In this document: one piece after another, positions 25,305 to 36,144 of the stretch
Numbering within the stretch: the first letter of the stretch is position 1
Layout: each line of letters starts with the position of its first letter
Origin: Acanthochromis polyacanthus
Lineage: Eukaryota; Chordata; Actinopteri; Pomacentridae
Direction of reading: 5' to 3'
Length of the DNA: 64,000 nucleotides
Assembly: GCF_021347895.1 (NCBI RefSeq)
Contig: NC_067117.1
Span: forward strand, 37,467,567-37,531,566
Notes under the pieces: model-generated
What the model was told of the DNA's origin: nothing
The model's input: the letters and a program-made list of their open reading frames with translations, nothing else
Databases searched by the model: none
Translations under genes and position numbers: made by a program

Positions 25305-25866
25305 AGCTGCTTGTTGTTGAGTTCTCTGGCACGAGACAATGGGAGGACACTAACACATCCTTCTACTGCAGATAAGCTGCAGCGGTGTTAGTTTTTATGA
25401 GTCTAGCTCGCCCTTAATCCCCTTGTCACCAGTACGTCGTCAACAACAAGGAAAATAATAAATCAGAAATTCAGCAAGGTATTCTAGACCTTATAATATG
25501 CTTGAAGTTCTCAATCACTCTTCACATTCACACCGTGTACACCTTGTCGACGGAATCTCTTTCCTTATGTCGACGGAATCTTTACACTCACACCTGTGTA
25601 CACCTTGCCGACGGAATCTCTTTCCTTATGTCGGCGGAATCTCTTTTATCATGCTAGCGGAATCTCTTTCTCACCCGTGGTTCTGATCGGTGTCACTTCC
25701 TGGATCGGATCCTTGGATTCACACCCAGCGCCGAGGGACCGCTTTTCCTTTCACCGACCTGGCCACGAATTCACGTCCCAGGATTTTCAGATCTCGCTGC
25801 TTGGAGACGATCGCTGTCGACAGACTTCGGTGTCGGCTCTCCTCGATGTCGGGAAGGAATCCTCGG
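25305..25866 (-). other. Retroviral leader with short direct repeats
   Basis: Untranslated leader between primer site and gag start. Within 25535-25680 a motif containing cggaatctctttcctta is repeated about four to five times with variation. A packaging signal would normally lie here, but none can be identified by eye. Confidence 0.5.
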
Positions 25867-25884
25867 ATCCGGCTCGAAGGACCA
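25867..25884 (-). promoter_or_regulatory. Primer binding site, tRNA-Tyr type
   Basis: The minus strand reads TGGTCCTTCGAGCCGGAT. From memory of vertebrate tRNA-Tyr (3' end TTCCGGCTCGAAGGA plus CCA), this is complementary over 17 of 18 bases. It sits 7 bases from the end of the 5' LTR remnant, a slightly longer spacer than the usual 2-3. Confidence 0.75.
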
Positions 25885-25891
25885 AGTTATA

Positions 25892-25930
25892 TGTCAGAGT
25901 GTAGCTCCGCTGAGAGCTCCCACATATCAA
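25892..25930 (-). repeat. 5' LTR remnant (39 bp)
   Basis: Bases 25892-25930 match the first 39 bases of the complete LTR at 18907, then diverge into an unrelated repeat starting gccccctaaac. About 345 bp of the 5' LTR, including its promoter, are missing. Confidence 0.85.
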
Positions 25931-27852
25931 GCCCCCTAAACAACTCGACCCCCTAAACATGCTCAAAAACTCACTACATTTTGCACAAAATTCAGTTCCT
26001 TATTGACCCTTCCTACCTGGACACATTGACAATGAAATTTTCACAATCAGCGTTACAGCGCCCCCTACAGAATCAAAATAAAATCTGTATGGGGAGTAAA
26101 ATTATTAGTTTGTCAGAAATGAATGAAATTTGGGTGACTATTCCCTCATGTGGTCTTAATCAAAAAAGCAAATGGTAACCATGTCGTAATTTTAACGGTG
26201 TTGCCATGGCAATAGCTGAAGTTCCCCATGTTAGTCTAATGGGTCCAAGTGAAAAATCTCCCATCGTCATAGTTTTCCAGGACGTCGTACAAAATGTTCG
26301 TTTTGATGGCGCGCTTCTCCAAATGAGCTGAAATTTGGTGGACACCATCTACACAAGTAGACAAAAGTTATCCAAATCATAAAATTTCATTTCATGGTTT
26401 CCACATGGCAACACCGCAAAGTTGATGTCCAATTTTGCCATTTTTTGTGCGTGATAAATGGCTGCCATTCGTACATAGCGACTCCAATCCGAACCAAATT
26501 TTAAATACTTATTGACCCTTCCTACCTGTACAGATTGACAGTGAAATTTTGACAATCGGCATTACAACGCCCCCTACAGAATCAAAATAAAATCTATATG
26601 GGGAGTAAAATTATTAGTTTGTCAGAAATTAATGAAATTTGGGTGATTATTCCTTCATGTGGTCCCGATCAAAAAAGCAAATGGTAACCATGTTGTAATT
26701 TTAACGGTGTTGCCGTGGCGATGGCTGAAGTTCCCCATGTTATTCTAATGGGCCCAAGTGAATAATCTTCCATTATATTTAATTTACCTGTTACCATGGA
26801 AACGTTCCATATTTGACACATAAATTCTGACACATGCAGGTCAAAAACATCAATGTATCCATGCAGTATTTTGGACGGTGTTGCTGTGGCGATGGCCAAC
26901 ATGTCACATATTGTCATAATGCAGCAATGAAAGAGCATGGCTCCTGTTTGCTGCTGTTTGCACATTTGTAAATATTTTGATGAAATTTTGATGTACGCTC
27001 GCCAGAAAAAAAGGGGGCGGATCAGGTCGGTGGCCAGCGAGGTCCTTTTGATGCTGCTTGTGGCTTTAATATTATTTATTTATTTAGTTTTCTTCTTTCT
27101 TCTGCTCTTTAAAGTGGAATTTGACCCCCTAAACATGCTCGAAAACTCACCAAATTTGGCACAAAATTCAGTTCCAGCGAAAAAGTTTTTAAACAGGCGT
27201 TTCAAAATTGGGACTTAAAAGTTGGCCCTACAGCGCCACCTACAAAAATCAAAATGCATTGTGTCAATGGGAGGGGGTCCGACATCAACTTTGTCATACA
27301 GCCACCAAATTCGGCACACACGTGTCTTGTTCGGACAAACAAAAAATATTATCACCCCGCCCTCAGACAAACAGTAAGGCAGCTATTTGGGATTGAAATT
27401 TCAAAAATGCTGAGTCAACATTTTCCAGGATGTCGTACAAAATGTTCGTCTTGATCGCGCACTTCTCCAAATGAGCTGAAATTTGGTGGACACCATCTAC
27501 ACAAGTAGACAATTTAAAGTTATCCAAATTGTAAAATTTCATTTCACGGTTTCCGCGTGGCAATGCCGCAAAGTTGATGTCAAATTTTGCCACTTTTTGT
27601 GCCTGATAAATGGCTGCCATTCGTACATAACGACTCCAATCCGAACCAAATTTTAAACACTTATTGACCCTTCCTACCTGGTCACATTGACAGTGAAATT
27701 TTGACAGTCGGCATTACAGCGCCCCCTACAAAATCAAAATAAAATCTGTATGGGGAGTAAAATTGTTAGTTTGTCAGAAATGAATGAAATTTGGGTGACT
27801 TTTCCTTCATGTGGTCCCGATCAAAAAAGCAAATTGTAATCATGTAATTTTA
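25931..27852. repeat. Cluster of a dispersed fish repeat (at least three copies)
   Basis: A non-coding unit with recognisable phrases (cagcgccccctaca, tatggggagtaaaatt, gaatgaaatttgggtga, ttattgacccttcctacctg) appears at about 25980-26340, 26500-26760 and 27650-27850. Intervening segments (gacaccatctacacaag, aatggctgccattcgtacat) also repeat at about 26340-26500 and 27480-27650. Another copy lies at 51111-51775. Inserts are imperfect and no coding domain or clear terminal structure was seen. Family unnamed. Confidence 0.75.
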
Positions 27853-30110
27853 ACAACTTTGCATGCATCCCATGATACAGATGGGGATACATCACCATTA
27901 TCATTTAGTTCTATGTATTCAGAAATATCCTTTTCAATTTCTTCTTTCATTGCCATTGAGGCCATTGAGCAGGCTTGAGTTCAACCGCCACATTGTTGAT
28001 TTCCTTTTAGGTCCCATGCATAGTTTTAAGAATACAGGGCAATGATCAGATAAATCCATCACTCCAATGTTACAGCTTATTACCTTACAACGATCCTTAA
28101 TATGCAATAAACAATAATCAATCCTTGTATATACAGAGTGAGGAGCAGAGTAATAGGTGTAATCCTTCTTATGTGGATTAAGCTCCCTCCATATAGCGAA
28201 AATTCCGAGTTCTTACATTAATTTACAATTTTTTACAAATAATATTTTTTTGAAAGACCTGATGAATCTAAGTGTGGATTGAGCCTCTGGTTAAGATCAC
28301 CTCCAGCAACCATCACCCCCTCACTCTCTATCGTCACTAGATCGAAGAAATGTTTATAGAATCCCCAGTCAGAGCCTGGCGGGGTGTAGATGTTAAACAA
28401 AGTTACCAGGACTCCCTCCAATCTTCCTATTACTCTTCAATTTTTCATGCTCTTTGTCCGTCATATGTGTCTCCTGCAAAAAAAGTACCTCCACTCCATC
28501 TTTTTTCATCGTATTCAGAACCTTGCTCCTCTTAATTGGGCTGAGCAGCCCATTAACATTGTAAGAGGCAACTTTTAAATAGTTATTTGGTGACACCATT
28601 TTATGCATAAAGCAAAAGAAAATAATCCTGCTCCACCCCTTGTGCTACAAGTAAAGAAACTTTGAGTACAATAGTAACCAATGAACATTACAAGAAAACA
28701 GAAAACACAGACTTCCAAACATGAGGTCCAAGATTTAACCTTTTCAGATCTAACTCTTAACTCTAAGGGATAACCCCATATCCCAAATGGTAGGGGGCCC
28801 TCCTGGCCACTTTTGGCCCTGTCCATTTCAACAAGTCTTTTTTTTAATCTCAAACATAGAAAATGCTCACCTCCCTGATCAGTGCTTCAAGACATTACTG
28901 AAAACCCTCATTTGTCCATATTTCTTGTCCACTGGGTTACTAATTATAGCAAGTTACCTTAACCTTCCAGTTATCACCTTGCTGGTTATTGGACTCCTGC
29001 CCTCTTGGTGCTCTCACACTAGACCTCCTCCGTGTTTCTTCTGAAGGCCTGTAATTTTTGTTTATATCCCACTGACACCTGGTCCGACCTATTTTCCCCG
29101 TGGGTGGATTGCCACATCTGATACAGTATCTTCTCCATGGGGTCATCTGCGGGCTTGACAATGCACACCTGGAATCCTCTTGCAGCCATATCTTTAGTTG
29201 CTTCTGTTGCTGAATACACGGAGCCTTGCAGAAAAAGGTGTTTGAAATCTTTTTTTTTTCTCTTTCAACACCCTCTTTACTTCAGTGTATTCCTTTCTCT
29301 TTTTCATCACATCAGGTTATGGTCCACATACACTCGCTGCCCCTCATAAATGAAGCCTCTCTTCTCCCATGCTTTCTTGATTATTTCTTCTTTGCATTTG
29401 TAGCTAGATAGCTTCACAATAATCGACCTCAGAGGAGCATCTTTGGGGGGGGTGAACTCCCAGCGCTCTATGTGCTCTCTCGACATTCAGCGGAAAAGTC
29501 GTCGGTAGCTCCAGCTTTTCTCTGGAAGGGCCTCCACAAAAGACCTAACGGACCCCACACTGTCCTCCGCCCCCCTCCTTAACACCGTGAAGACGTATAG
29601 TGTCTCGCCTGGCGCGACCCTCCTGATCAATCATTCTCTCCTCTAACCTTTTTCGCCGTTTGATGAACTCACATGTTGCACCCTCAATGCTCTGGACTCG
29701 CTCCTCTGTGCTCACAATGCACCATTCAGCTTCGTCAATCCTGCTATTAGCCTTTTTAATTTCGTCCCTTATGCCTCTGAGGGACTCTTTTATCCCCCGC
29801 AAAACGGTTTCCAAGTCGGACATGTCCACAGCCTCTGGACTTATCTCGGGAGAGTCTGGCACTTCCTCTGTATCCCCGCCTCAGCTTCTGTTTGCTCCGG
29901 TGCTAGCTTGGCTTGTTTCTTGTTGTCGTTCGTGTCGAACCCAGCGGTATAGCTTAACTTTTTCTTGGTTTTACCGTTTGTCATCATCAACGGCCCCGAT
30001 AATGTCTTAATATATAGTATTTTCGCTTCAGAATTTGGCCATGTGGGGCTTATTCTCAACTCAAAAATGGGGAGCGAACGTTTTAAGCTGTCGCCATGTT
30101 GAAATTCCGG
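27853..30110 (-). mobile_element. Truncated L1-type LINE, minus strand
   Basis: Reading leftward: 5' region with cgccatgttg near 30090; ORF1 from about 29987 with a coiled-coil segment (IKESLRGIRDEIKKANSRIDEAE, 29545-29862) and the C-terminal RNA-binding part (28940-29219); then ORF2 with an endonuclease domain (KVASYNVNGL, FLQETHM, VAGGDLNQRLNP; later RIDYCLL and DLSDHCPV near 28050-28130). It ends just past the endonuclease at 27852 against the dispersed repeat, so the reverse transcriptase is absent. Frameshifts interrupt ORF1 and the endonuclease. It is inactive. Confidence 0.85.
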
Positions 30111-30179
30111 CCAGATGTCCGACATCTGTTTCATTTTTAAAAGTGAATAACTTTTGCAAATCTTAAACTGGCAACACAA

Positions 30180-30640
30180 AACAAGTAATCTGAGACAATA
30201 ACATCAAAGTCAAAGGAAATTCAATCGCTGCAAACTAGAATTTTGCAATGTGTTTTAGTCCTACAAGACTAAACAATTTACTTCGGTGGTATTCACAGTT
30301 TTTAATAATTTCAACAAGAAAATGGTATTTTGGGCTGTACAATGAGAGTGTAAGCTCTCAGTCATGAATGAGGGGAGCTCCCCTGCTAAAAACTATAGAT
30401 TCAGTCATTAACAAGTATTCACCATAGTCATTTCAGAACTTGGTGAGTTTGAACTTCTTTATAGCTGCAACAATATGGTGACTGGGCAATTTAGAACAGG
30501 TGAGGTTTTATGATGCTTTCAAGGAGTGTGGGGGGAAAAATGAAAGATTCAGGATGTGTCAAAACAAACGTTCACCCAAAGGACAAAAACACCCAGACAC
30601 ATTCACAACAATGTTCACTCTCAATGCAGTGAAGTAAACA
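30180..30640. other. Non-coding stretch, nothing recognised
   Basis: AT-rich sequence between the two L1 elements. No long frame, RNA gene or terminal repeat was seen. Confidence 0.6.
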
Positions 30641-30654
30641 GTGATGCAACAAAA

Positions 30655-30861
30655 CTCAGCAATCCACCTGCACCTGAAAGAAGCAGGACACTCCTTTGAG
30701 GACAGGAATGTCCAGGTTGTATTCAGGGAAGACTGGTGGACAGGTGGACTCAGGAGTTAGACATTTTTTGTCAAACTGGAGACACCATCTCTGAACAGAG
30801 GAGGAGGATGCATCCAGGTGCAGCTGCGAGTTGTGGATTTTTGAGACAAAGTTCAATACTG
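30655..30861 (+). pseudogene. GIY-YIG endonuclease fragment, Penelope-like
   Basis: Plus-strand peptide AIHLHLKEAGHSFEDRNVQV followed, after a frameshift, by FVKLETPSLNRGGG. From memory, these match the C-terminal GIY-YIG endonuclease region found in fish Penelope-like retroelements (HLKEKGHSFED, RPSLNRGGG). The catalytic N-terminal GIY and YIG motifs are not present here. The fragment continues across the L1 insertion at 30862, but its right side (from 35608) is too decayed to follow. It is a relic. Confidence 0.6.
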
Positions 30862-30877
30862 CATTGTATAATAATCC
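30862..30877. repeat. Target-site duplication, left copy (L1 insertion)
   Basis: CATTGTATAATAATCC here and at 35592-35607 flanks the L1-like element exactly; a run of seven T (the complement of the 3' poly-A) follows directly. Confidence 0.88.
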
Positions 30878-32121
30878 TTTTTTTGTCTGCAAGTCCGCTC
30901 AAAAATGACACCAACCAACCATGGTGTCATTGCTTAAGCTTCATGCAATTTTTTTTCTTCTTTGTGACTGTGACCATCACCTGCCCTCATGGCAAATTAA
31001 CCTATCATGTTTATTTCAAGCTGTTTCCTACATTATGCCATTGAGGGCTGTGCACACCCAAGTGAAACATAAAACAAACACAGGACAGACAGAAAGGTGA
31101 GGCATAGACAGTGTTCTAAGAGAAAAGGTGCATTTTATTTGTTTGTGCTCTTTAATTCACACCTTAAAACCAGTTACAAATCTAAGACCCTTCACAAACA
31201 CCAAATACGACAAAATCCCAACTGGATCAATCATGAAGATGTCAGGAAACCACAAGATGGATAGATAAAGCAGAGTGAGATCCACAGACACTAACCCAGC
31301 AACCTCCACTGACTCAGCGCCCGGAGGAACAAACTCTATTGAGTTTTGGTAAGTGCCGGTGTGGTGAGTCTGGCATGCATGAAAAACCTCCACCAAAAGG
31401 AGGGAGCTGTCTCCTCCAGCACAAGGAGGTCCACACAGCCCCCCCGCAGGAGCCACCGAGCGGAGAGCCAGCCCAGGAGCCCGGAGCGACCCCCGCCGAC
31501 ACAGCCAGAGCCCCAAGGCCCACGCAGCAGAACGGGCCATAGCAGACCCACACGGCGCCCCACCGGCCCACAGCCCCACTTCCCCCACCCGCATACCGGA
31601 AAACAGCACCAAGGGACCGGGCAACAGCACTGCAAGGGCAAACGAGCCCAGCCCACCCCTGGCCGCCCAGAGAGATGTGATCCTGAGGGAGGGAGGGAGG
31701 GAGGGAGGGAGGGAGAGGAAGGAGCACCAGGGGAGGCACAACGACCCGGGCCCTTGGGCCCGGCAGGGAGAAGCCCCGGAGGTCACGCCAGTAAACCTAT
31801 TGTGATTTACCCTGTTACTCAGTTCACCAGTTCCCCGACTGGTGAACTGCACCGTGAATGTGACCCACCCAAGTGTATATGCAAGTGTGTGTGGTGCCTT
31901 AAGATTGGGGGTCGGTGAGGCAGAGCAGACGGTAACGAACCCCCCCCTCAGTCTCCCCGCAAGCCCAAAATGTGAATGTGTATGGAGTGCGTTAAAATTG
32001 TGGGAAGAAGTGTCAGGGTGGGGGCATAGACGGGGGACCACAGTACAACATTGCACTGGGGCCTATCCCGTCTAATGACATCCCACCCCGTAACCACCAA
32101 TCCCCCAGGTAGTGTGGTGCA

Positions 32122-34138
32122 TTAAAATTGGAGGGGAATTGTGGAGTAGGAATAGAGTGGGCAGCCCTGTCTGGTGCCTCTCTGTAAGGTGAAAGTCTTT
32201 GAGGCGATTCCATTAGTGGTGACAGTAGCTTTGGGAGAATCATATAGTGCTGACACCCAGTGAATAAATGACTCTCCAAAGCCAAGCTTATTTAGAACAG
32301 TAAAGAGGAAAGACCAGCTAACTTTGTCAAAGGCTTTTTCTGCATATAACGATATGATAACTGCCTTTTTTCCCTGCCGTGACATGTTAATCAAATTTAA
32401 GAGCCTTCTTACGTTGTTGGTAGAGTGTCGACCTTTAATAAAGCCGGTTTGATCATTATGGACAATTGTCGAAATTACTGTCTCTAGTCTAGATACCAAG
32501 GCCTTTGCAATCATTTTAATGTCGGTGTTAATTAGTGATATCGGGCGATAGCTTGACGGAAGGGCAGGGTCTTTATCTGGCTTTAATAAAAGTTTAATTG
32601 CTGCTGTGTTCATGTGAGGCCGTATGTGACCACTGGTTTTAATTTCTGTTACTAATCTAAAAAACAGTGGAGCCAGCATTGACCAGAAATGCTTCAAAAA
32701 TTCGGCCGGAAAACCGTCCGGACCTGGTGCCTTACCATTAGGCATACTGTCTAGAGCACTGGACAGCTCATTTATGGACAGTGGAGCATCTAGGGTATTT
32801 TTATGTTCAGTAGATAACTGAGGCATATTTAAACTACTGAGAAATGCCTCAGTATGCTCAGGGTTGGGTTTGTTATTTTCTGAATATAGATTCCAATAAT
32901 AAGTGTAAAAAATATGATTAATTTCTTCTGGTGATTGCGTATACTCACCAGTTGTCCCTTTTATCACTGTTATGAGAGATTTTTCCCGATTGCATTGGAG
33001 TTGGTTTGCAAGAAATTTACCTGATTTGTTATTATGCTCAAAGTTGTTGTATCACAATTGTTGTATTATGAACTCGGTCCTTTTGGATAACATATCATCT
33101 AGCTGTATTTTTGTATTTTGTAATTCAGTCCATATCTGATTATTTTGGTTTGTTGTATATTCATCAGTTAGTTGTTTAATTTTATCTTCTAGATCTCTTT
33201 CTAATTTTTGATCTTGTTTCTTTTTATAAGATGAATATGATATAATTTTACCTCTAAGTACTGCTTTCCCTGCTTCCCAGAGTAAAGCTGGAGATGAGTT
33301 TGGGGAATCATTCATTTCCAGATAGTCTGCCTACTCTCTCCTTATGATCTTATCGAACTCTTCATCTTTTAACGGTGAGATGTTAAAACGCCATGTCGGA
33401 GGTGGTTTAAAGGTGAGGTCAGTTTGTAAGGAGAGGGAGACTGGTGCATGGTCGCTGATAATAATGGGATGTATTCTTGTAGAAATTTTCTCGGCAATAG
33501 AATTATTTGTAAGAAAAAAATCAATTCTTGAAAATGATCGATGCACCGAGGAATGGAAGGTGAATTCCTTCTTTGTTGGATTTTTTAGTCTCCAGCTGTC
33601 GTCAAGGCCAAAATCATCCATATATTCCTCTATTACTTTAGCAGATTGAGATTGCCTTGTATGTGTTGTGTTATTGGAGCGATCTACTAATGGATTTAGG
33701 ACTGTGTTGAAGTCTCCTCCAATGATAACAGTTGAATTTGCTGTTAAATCAGATAGTTGAGAGAAAAATGAATGAAAAAAGGCTGGATCATCATTATTAG
33801 GGGCGTACAAATTCCCAATAGTATATTCTTTATTGAATATAGTTGCCTGGATAATAATGTATCTGCCTTCTGAGTCAACTATTATGTCATTTAAAGTGAA
33901 AAGTAGCCTCTTATGAATAAGTATACAGACTCCTCTTTGTCTGCTGCTATAAGAGGCAGAATAAACTTGATTGAAATTCATGCCAATAAGTAATTTTTTT
34001 TTCAGATTTTTGTAGGTGGGTTTCTTGTAGGAGACAAATGTCTGCTTTTAATTTTGAAAAATGGTCTAGAATTTTTATTCTTTTTGCCTGTGAGCGAGTG
34101 CCACACACATTCCAGGAGACCAGATTTAGTTTATACAT
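32122..34138 (-). pseudogene. L1/Tx1 ORF2: endonuclease and partial reverse transcriptase
   Basis: Starts at ATG 34138 (MYKLNLVSWNVCGT) with the endonuclease QETH motif. A frameshift near 33960-33980 is followed by GVCILIHKRL, IIGGDFNTVLNP, SRIDFFLT and SDHAPVSL. In-frame stops at 33331-33333 and 33052-33054 interrupt the linker. The reverse transcriptase has KAPGPDGFPAEF, SYRPISLIN and GFIKGRHSTNNV. Its motif A reads SLYAEKAFDKV, where the catalytic Asp is replaced by Tyr. The frame reaches RQGCPL and then runs into 3' untranslated sequence; motif C is missing. The product would be inactive. Confidence 0.88.
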
Positions 34139-34505
34139 ATAGAAAGTTCAAATTCAGCCTTGGATGTATATCTATGTGAGCTGCTTACTGGTATTGGCAT
34201 GTTATGAAATAAAGTCAGTCTACTGATAATGTTGGATGGGTGTATAGCGGGATTTTAATCTATGATGGGTCTGGATAAGAAGACTGTAAAACATGTCAAA
34301 CGTGAGCACAAAAGAACAAATAGCACTGGTGCCTCGACATATACAACACACAAAAGATTTAAATAGGGAGTTTGTGTGGGGAGAGAGGGGAGGTGTGAGT
34401 TTAGGTGGTTAGGGAAAGGAGAGAGAGGGGAGATAGACATGAAGGTGAGCAGAAGGGGGTCAAACATAAAACAGTGAGCCAGTATTCTAAGTATAGTGAG
34501 ATTAA

Positions 34506-34506
<1 letters not shown>

Positions 34507-34546
<40 letters not shown>
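34507..34546. repeat. (TA)n microsatellite
   Basis: About 20 TA units between ORF1 and ORF2 of the L1/Tx1 element. Confidence 0.95.
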
Positions 34547-34550
<4 letters not shown>

Positions 34551-34606
34551 ATATACACATTATTTTATAATAAATAAACAAAGCTCTTTTATTTCACCAG
34601 CACTGA

Positions 34607-35395
34607 TCAGAACAGCCAGGGAGTGGTATTGGGGTCCCGGTACAGTTGGTCGTCGATATAAAGTTTATCAACGACCAACGTAGACTGTTTACCCTTCTGC
34701 CTGTTCTGTCTCAGTATCGGAAATAGTACCTTCCGCCCCTCGTTGATCTCTCTCGGGAACTGATCGTTCATACCGAAAAAGGTTCCTTTAAGCTCCCGTC
34801 CTTTGCTTTTAACTAATTCTTTCTTTTTAAAATGCTCGAATTTAGCTATAATAGGACGGGGCTTGTTGCCTCTGTGGGCTCCGAGCCGGTGAACTCGGTG
34901 AAAGGAAATATTATTCACCGTTTCCTGGGGAATTTTTAACGCCGTTGTCATGAATTTTTTGATTTCTGTTTCCAGATTGTCTGTGGTGCTTTCAGAAATG
35001 CCTGAAAATATTAAGTTGTCCCGCATACTATGGGATTGGACATCCAGTACAGTCTCTTTAAGCGCTTTATTTTCCCTTTTAATTGTCTCCAACTCGGACG
35101 TAACAGCTGAAAAGGAAGAACGTAGTTCAGCGTGGTCCCGCTGGAGCTCACTTACCTGCAGGTATGTGTTTTCCAAACTTACCTTCAAGTCCCGGATTTC
35201 GTCTCGAAGAATGCCGAGGACATCTAGTTTTTTGTTTATGGACTCCAGGATATTAACCGGGATGTCCGCCGTAACTAAATCTTCCGTATCAGTCGAAGAG
35301 TCATTCTTCCTCTTTTTAGACGGATTGTCGCGGCTTGGGTCCTCCATGACGCAACTGTTAAAATATTCATCAATAAATCGCTCGAGGTCCTCCAC
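34607..35395 (-). CDS. L1/Tx1 ORF1 protein, intact 262-codon frame
   Basis: Nucleic-acid-binding ORF1 protein that packages the element's RNA. An acidic N-terminus and basic patch (KKRKNDSS) precede a coiled coil (about residues 50-115, heptads from ILESINKKLD to ENKALKETV) and the RRM-like and C-terminal domains with SMRDNLIFSGI, HRVHRLG, RPIIAKFEHF and LVVDKLYIDDQLY. Its length and layout fit fish L1/Tx1 elements. The first ATG is at 35395, close to the element's 5' end, and ORF2 follows after about 470 bp. No stop or frameshift is visible although ORF2 is dead. Confidence 0.85.
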   Translation of the reverse strand: MEDLERFIDEYFNSCVMEDPSRDNPSKKRKNDSSTDTEDLVTADIPVNILESINKKLDVLGILRDEIRDLKVSLENTYLQVSELQRDHAELRSSFSAVTSELETIKRENKALKETVLDVQSHSMRDNLIFSGISESTTDNLETEIKKFMTTALKIPQETVNNISFHRVHRLGAHRGNKPRPIIAKFEHFKKKELVKSKGRELKGTFFGMNDQFPREINEGRKVLFPILRQNRQKGKQSTLVVDKLYIDDQLYRDPNTTPWLF

Positions 35396-35591
35396 GCTGG
35401 ATGGTACTCCAAATCCGCAGTTTGAGGGAGAAAATATAAATGAGTAAACTCAAGTAATGCGGTGATTGAATTAAATTTTGTTTAGAAAGAGCTGAGAATA
35501 GCGAATTCTACTTCAGCAGCAGGGCGCCGCCATGTTGTCTTCCAAAATCTCACTAGCGGTCTCGCGATAGTTACAGCATAGCGATCTCCCC

Positions 35592-35607
35592 CATTGTATA
35601 ATAATCC
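35592..35607. repeat. Target-site duplication, right copy (L1 insertion)
   Basis: CATTGTATAATAATCC, identical to 30862-30877, at the 5' end of the minus-strand L1-like element. Confidence 0.88.
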
Positions 35608-36144
35608 TGACGAGACCTAGTCCCTGGCTAAACACAGAAAGACGCTCCAGAAAACACCAACAGTCAGTCGTGAGCTGTTGAAGGTACAGAAATTGTCCAG
35701 AAATGTACTGACCAGTCTGGTCACTGAGACTGACAAGATCCAGAATCACTTAACAGTGATGTAACACTATACCAAACATGTCACTCAGTCTGAACAAAGC
35801 ATACATAAACAAGAAAAGAACTCAGAGCATAGACCACCAAAATGTAATATTTTACCCACTCCCACTCTGGATCCAATAGAGCCATTTCAACTCTATTCCA
35901 CGCAACATGTGAGCTGGGATTTTTAAGCATGATTCTAAAAAAAAATCCAAAAAGAAACTCGGAGCATTGAAGCACATCTTTGTGTGCATTTCCCCCCAGT
36001 TCCTGCAAGAATATCAACTTTCTGTTCTACAAACAGGGCCAGATTTCACACCGAAACAAAGGGAGAATACTGTTTCATTCTATTTCATAACATATCTAAA
36101 AATATGACGGTTTTTCTTGTGATTTTTTTAATGTAAAATATGTG
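35608..36144. other. Unassigned region with one unrecognised minus-strand frame
   Basis: A 78-codon minus frame (35781-36017) has a hydrophobic stretch near its end (YYILVVYALSSFLVYVCFV), and a possible splice acceptor (ttgatattcttgcag) near 36003 lies inside it. I do not recognise it. It lies downstream of the minus-strand promoter-like block at 37 kb, so it could be a 3' exon or chance. The rest shows nothing. Confidence 0.3.

Larger units (their letters stand above)
18907..25930 (-). mobile_element. Endogenous retrovirus, gamma-type envelope, minus strand
   Basis: A degraded provirus of about 7 kb read right to left. In order: 39 bp of 5' LTR end (25892-25930), primer binding site (25867-25884), leader, gag start (25304), decayed gag/protease region, reverse transcriptase (23508-22501), RNase H and integrase (about 22480-20925), intact env (20830-19376), polypurine tract and a complete 3' LTR (19290-18907). 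Pol has a stop codon, frame changes and at least two lost catalytic residues, so the element is not autonomous. A CX6CC transmembrane subunit and a gag starting MGQ point to the gamma/epsilon-like class. The left LTR abuts satellite; the right flank is another repeat, so no target-site duplication can be read. Confidence 0.9.
30878..35591 (-). mobile_element. L1/Tx1-type LINE with 16-bp target duplication, internally deleted
   Basis: A 4.7-kb minus-strand element. Right to left: 5' end beside the right duplication, ORF1 (35395-34607), intergenic region with a (TA)n run, ORF2 (34138 to about 32165), a GC-rich 3' untranslated region of about 1.2 kb containing a GGGA tandem run (31686-31715), and a poly-A tail seen as TTTTTTT at 30878-30884. 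ORF2 is joined to the 3' region inside reverse transcriptase, so the YADD motif and C-terminus are deleted. Identical 16-bp flanks show target-primed insertion into a Penelope-like relic. The long GC-rich frames in the 3' region are not genes. Confidence 0.9.

Noticed and set aside
25867..25884. Fragment of a tRNA-Tyr gene
   Set aside because: Only the 3' 18 bases match, and the position beside an LTR end and before gag fits a primer binding site.
31157..32285. GC-rich long frames on both strands (up to 299 codons)
   Set aside because: They overlap each other, are low-complexity (Pro/Arg/Gly-rich) and lie in the 3' untranslated region of the L1/Tx1 element.
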